From Dipetalonema caudispina (Eukaryota; Nematoda; Chromadorea; Rhabditida; Onchocercidae): a stretch of 64,000 bases of DNA. This document shows, piece by piece, positions 62,933-64,000 of this stretch. The notes under the pieces were generated by a model. That model was not told the DNA's origin. It searched no databases and was given only the letters and a program-made list of their open reading frames with translations. Every line of letters starts with the position of its first letter. Position 1 is the first letter of the stretch. The DNA is taken from contig JABVXV010000023.1 of the NCBI GenBank assembly GCA_013365325.1, forward strand, positions 412,969 through 476,968, written 5' to 3'. The translations under genes were made by a program, and so were the position numbers.

Positions 62933-63024
62933 ATCAACGATAATGCACAAGCTTCACTGTACGAAAACATATATCGACTCACATACGTTTAGAATTGAAG
63001 TGAAGCTTGTGCATTATCGTTGAT
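62933..63024 (+). repeat. Perfect 25-bp inverted repeat hairpin
   Basis: The segment 62933-62957 is the exact reverse complement of 63000-63024, with a 42-nt loop. The stem includes CACAAGCTTCAC. It sits just right of the large fold-back. Confidence 0.95.
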
Positions 63025-63213
63025 AAAGAGAATTCAATAAAGCACTATTTTTCCCTTATCTACATTTTAAAAAGATTCGGCATGAACAGTCATGTTAAAT
63101 GCGAGAACTGATTATGGTGGAGAAGTAAAAGTAAATGAAAACTGTAGGCTTCAGAAAATATCTACGTCACTGCACTTTTCTTTACTGTCATTATCAACAT
63201 TCCATTGTAAAAA
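63025..63213. other. Short intergenic gap
   Basis: I see nothing in it beyond AT-rich sequence and the possible 3' UTR of the minus-strand candidate exon. Confidence 0.4.
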
Positions 63214-63340
63214 TTACGGGAATAACATTTGTAGATAATCTCGAAAAATGAATGAACGAAGGAGAACTTTTACTTCATCGTCCTCCTCCATTTCAACAAT
63301 GTCCATTCTGACCTTCTTGATCTTTCGTTTGTTACGAGTT
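63214..63340 (-). CDS. Possible last exon of a minus-strand gene entering from the right
   Basis: On the minus strand ATTCTAG at 63347-63341 could be an acceptor. The 127-nt frame that follows encodes 41 residues: a basic NKRKIKKVRMDIV stretch, an acidic EMEEDDEVKVLL stretch and FIFRDYLQMLFP before TAA. Codon use and charge patterning look more like coding than its surroundings. No family is recognised, and no other exon was found up to 64000. Confidence 0.3.
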
Positions 63341-64000
63341 CTAGAATTATAACGCATTAATTATATTATCTCTCCTCTTAAAACAGATAACGTGAAAGTG
63401 ACCATCTGATGAACCTGAGTCAATCACATAGCAAGGGAGAATTATGAATAATCGGTTTGGATTACTCAAATGTGCCAAATATTAATTTTAACGCCACAAA
63501 TAAGGATCACAAGAGGAGGAAAATGCATAACAAATAAATACAAATCCTCCTAATCACCGTACCTGCTGAATTGCTCATTTCCTAGAAAAAATGTGTGCCA
63601 TCAAGCAAAACTTATGACAGATTAAATCATGCCAAAACGTTTAACAAATTAATCCATTCCAAAACGTTAGCAAATTAAGATCATACAAAATGAAAATCCA
63701 ACCATGTATAATTCATGGAATAATTAATGCAAGATTAAAATGAATAATACAAACACGCCGGGAATCGAGACTTTTCTTCCATAGTCACCATATCCATATT
63801 CGTGATCAATTCATTCATTACTGAAAAATAATATATATATATATATATGTATTACTATTAGGAATACACGATTTGCTACTCATTGAAAATTGATATTTTA
63901 TAATATATTCATCTACTTACCTACCATAAACATACATTGTTATGCATATTTTTCTTAAAAATAATAAACAATAGTATTAATTTAATGATAATAACTCTTT
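63341..64000. other. AT-rich tail of window
   Basis: A TA repeat lies near 63829-63850, and short similar phrases around CATGCCAAAACGTT and CCATTCCAAAACGTTA occur at about 63630-63670. No gene is supported. Confidence 0.4.

Overview
The window looks like nuclear DNA of a nematode, most likely a parasitic clade III (filarial-type) worm. The species is an inference; I could run no search. The DNA is AT-rich. Genes are split into many small exons by introns with GT(A/T)AG starts and short TTTTCAG or TTTTTAG ends. Several start codons lie 9-47 nt behind an acceptor-like sequence, as expected with spliced-leader trans-splicing. Coding models were rebuilt by hand from protein similarity, splice sites and codon phase. 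For the recognised genes, phase closes across every intron.

Layout. (1) 131-2019 (+): 3' part of a CD2BP2/U5-52K-like spliceosomal GYF protein. (2) 3155-3583 (+): complete 58-residue Tom7 of the mitochondrial import pore. (3) 5765-6730 (-): tentative lysine-rich gene of unknown function. (4) 7923-15242 (+): DDX55/Spb4 DEAD-box RNA helicase in 12 exons. Its 2.8-kb first intron holds a same-strand two-exon gene for a small single-pass membrane protein (8957-9640). (5) 16154-16933 (-): heterotrimeric G-protein gamma subunit ending in CLLL. Its start is 237 bp from that of (6) 17171-31544 (+): the ribosome-biogenesis factor RRP5/PDCD11, with 36 exons, S1 repeats and a C-terminal HAT half. (7) 32249-41241 (+): a coiled-coil protein of about 757 residues that I cannot name. 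(8) 43451-57439 (+): complete O-GlcNAc transferase in 23 exons. (9) 57440-64000: gene-poor DNA with a large imperfect inverted repeat (about 61575-62925), a perfect 25-bp hairpin, and one possible last exon of a minus-strand gene (63214-63340).

The genes are mostly housekeeping. CD2BP2-like acts in splicing, DDX55 and RRP5 in pre-rRNA maturation, Tom7 in mitochondrial import, and OGT in nutrient-linked glycosylation of nuclear and cytosolic proteins. Most are on the plus strand, so some pairs could be co-transcribed, but the sequence alone does not prove this. I saw no CRISPR array, tRNA, rRNA or intact transposon, and no clear new multi-gene system. The most unusual items are the nested gene, a GC-AG intron, a hairpin that copies a splice donor in DDX55, and the fold-back structures at the right end.
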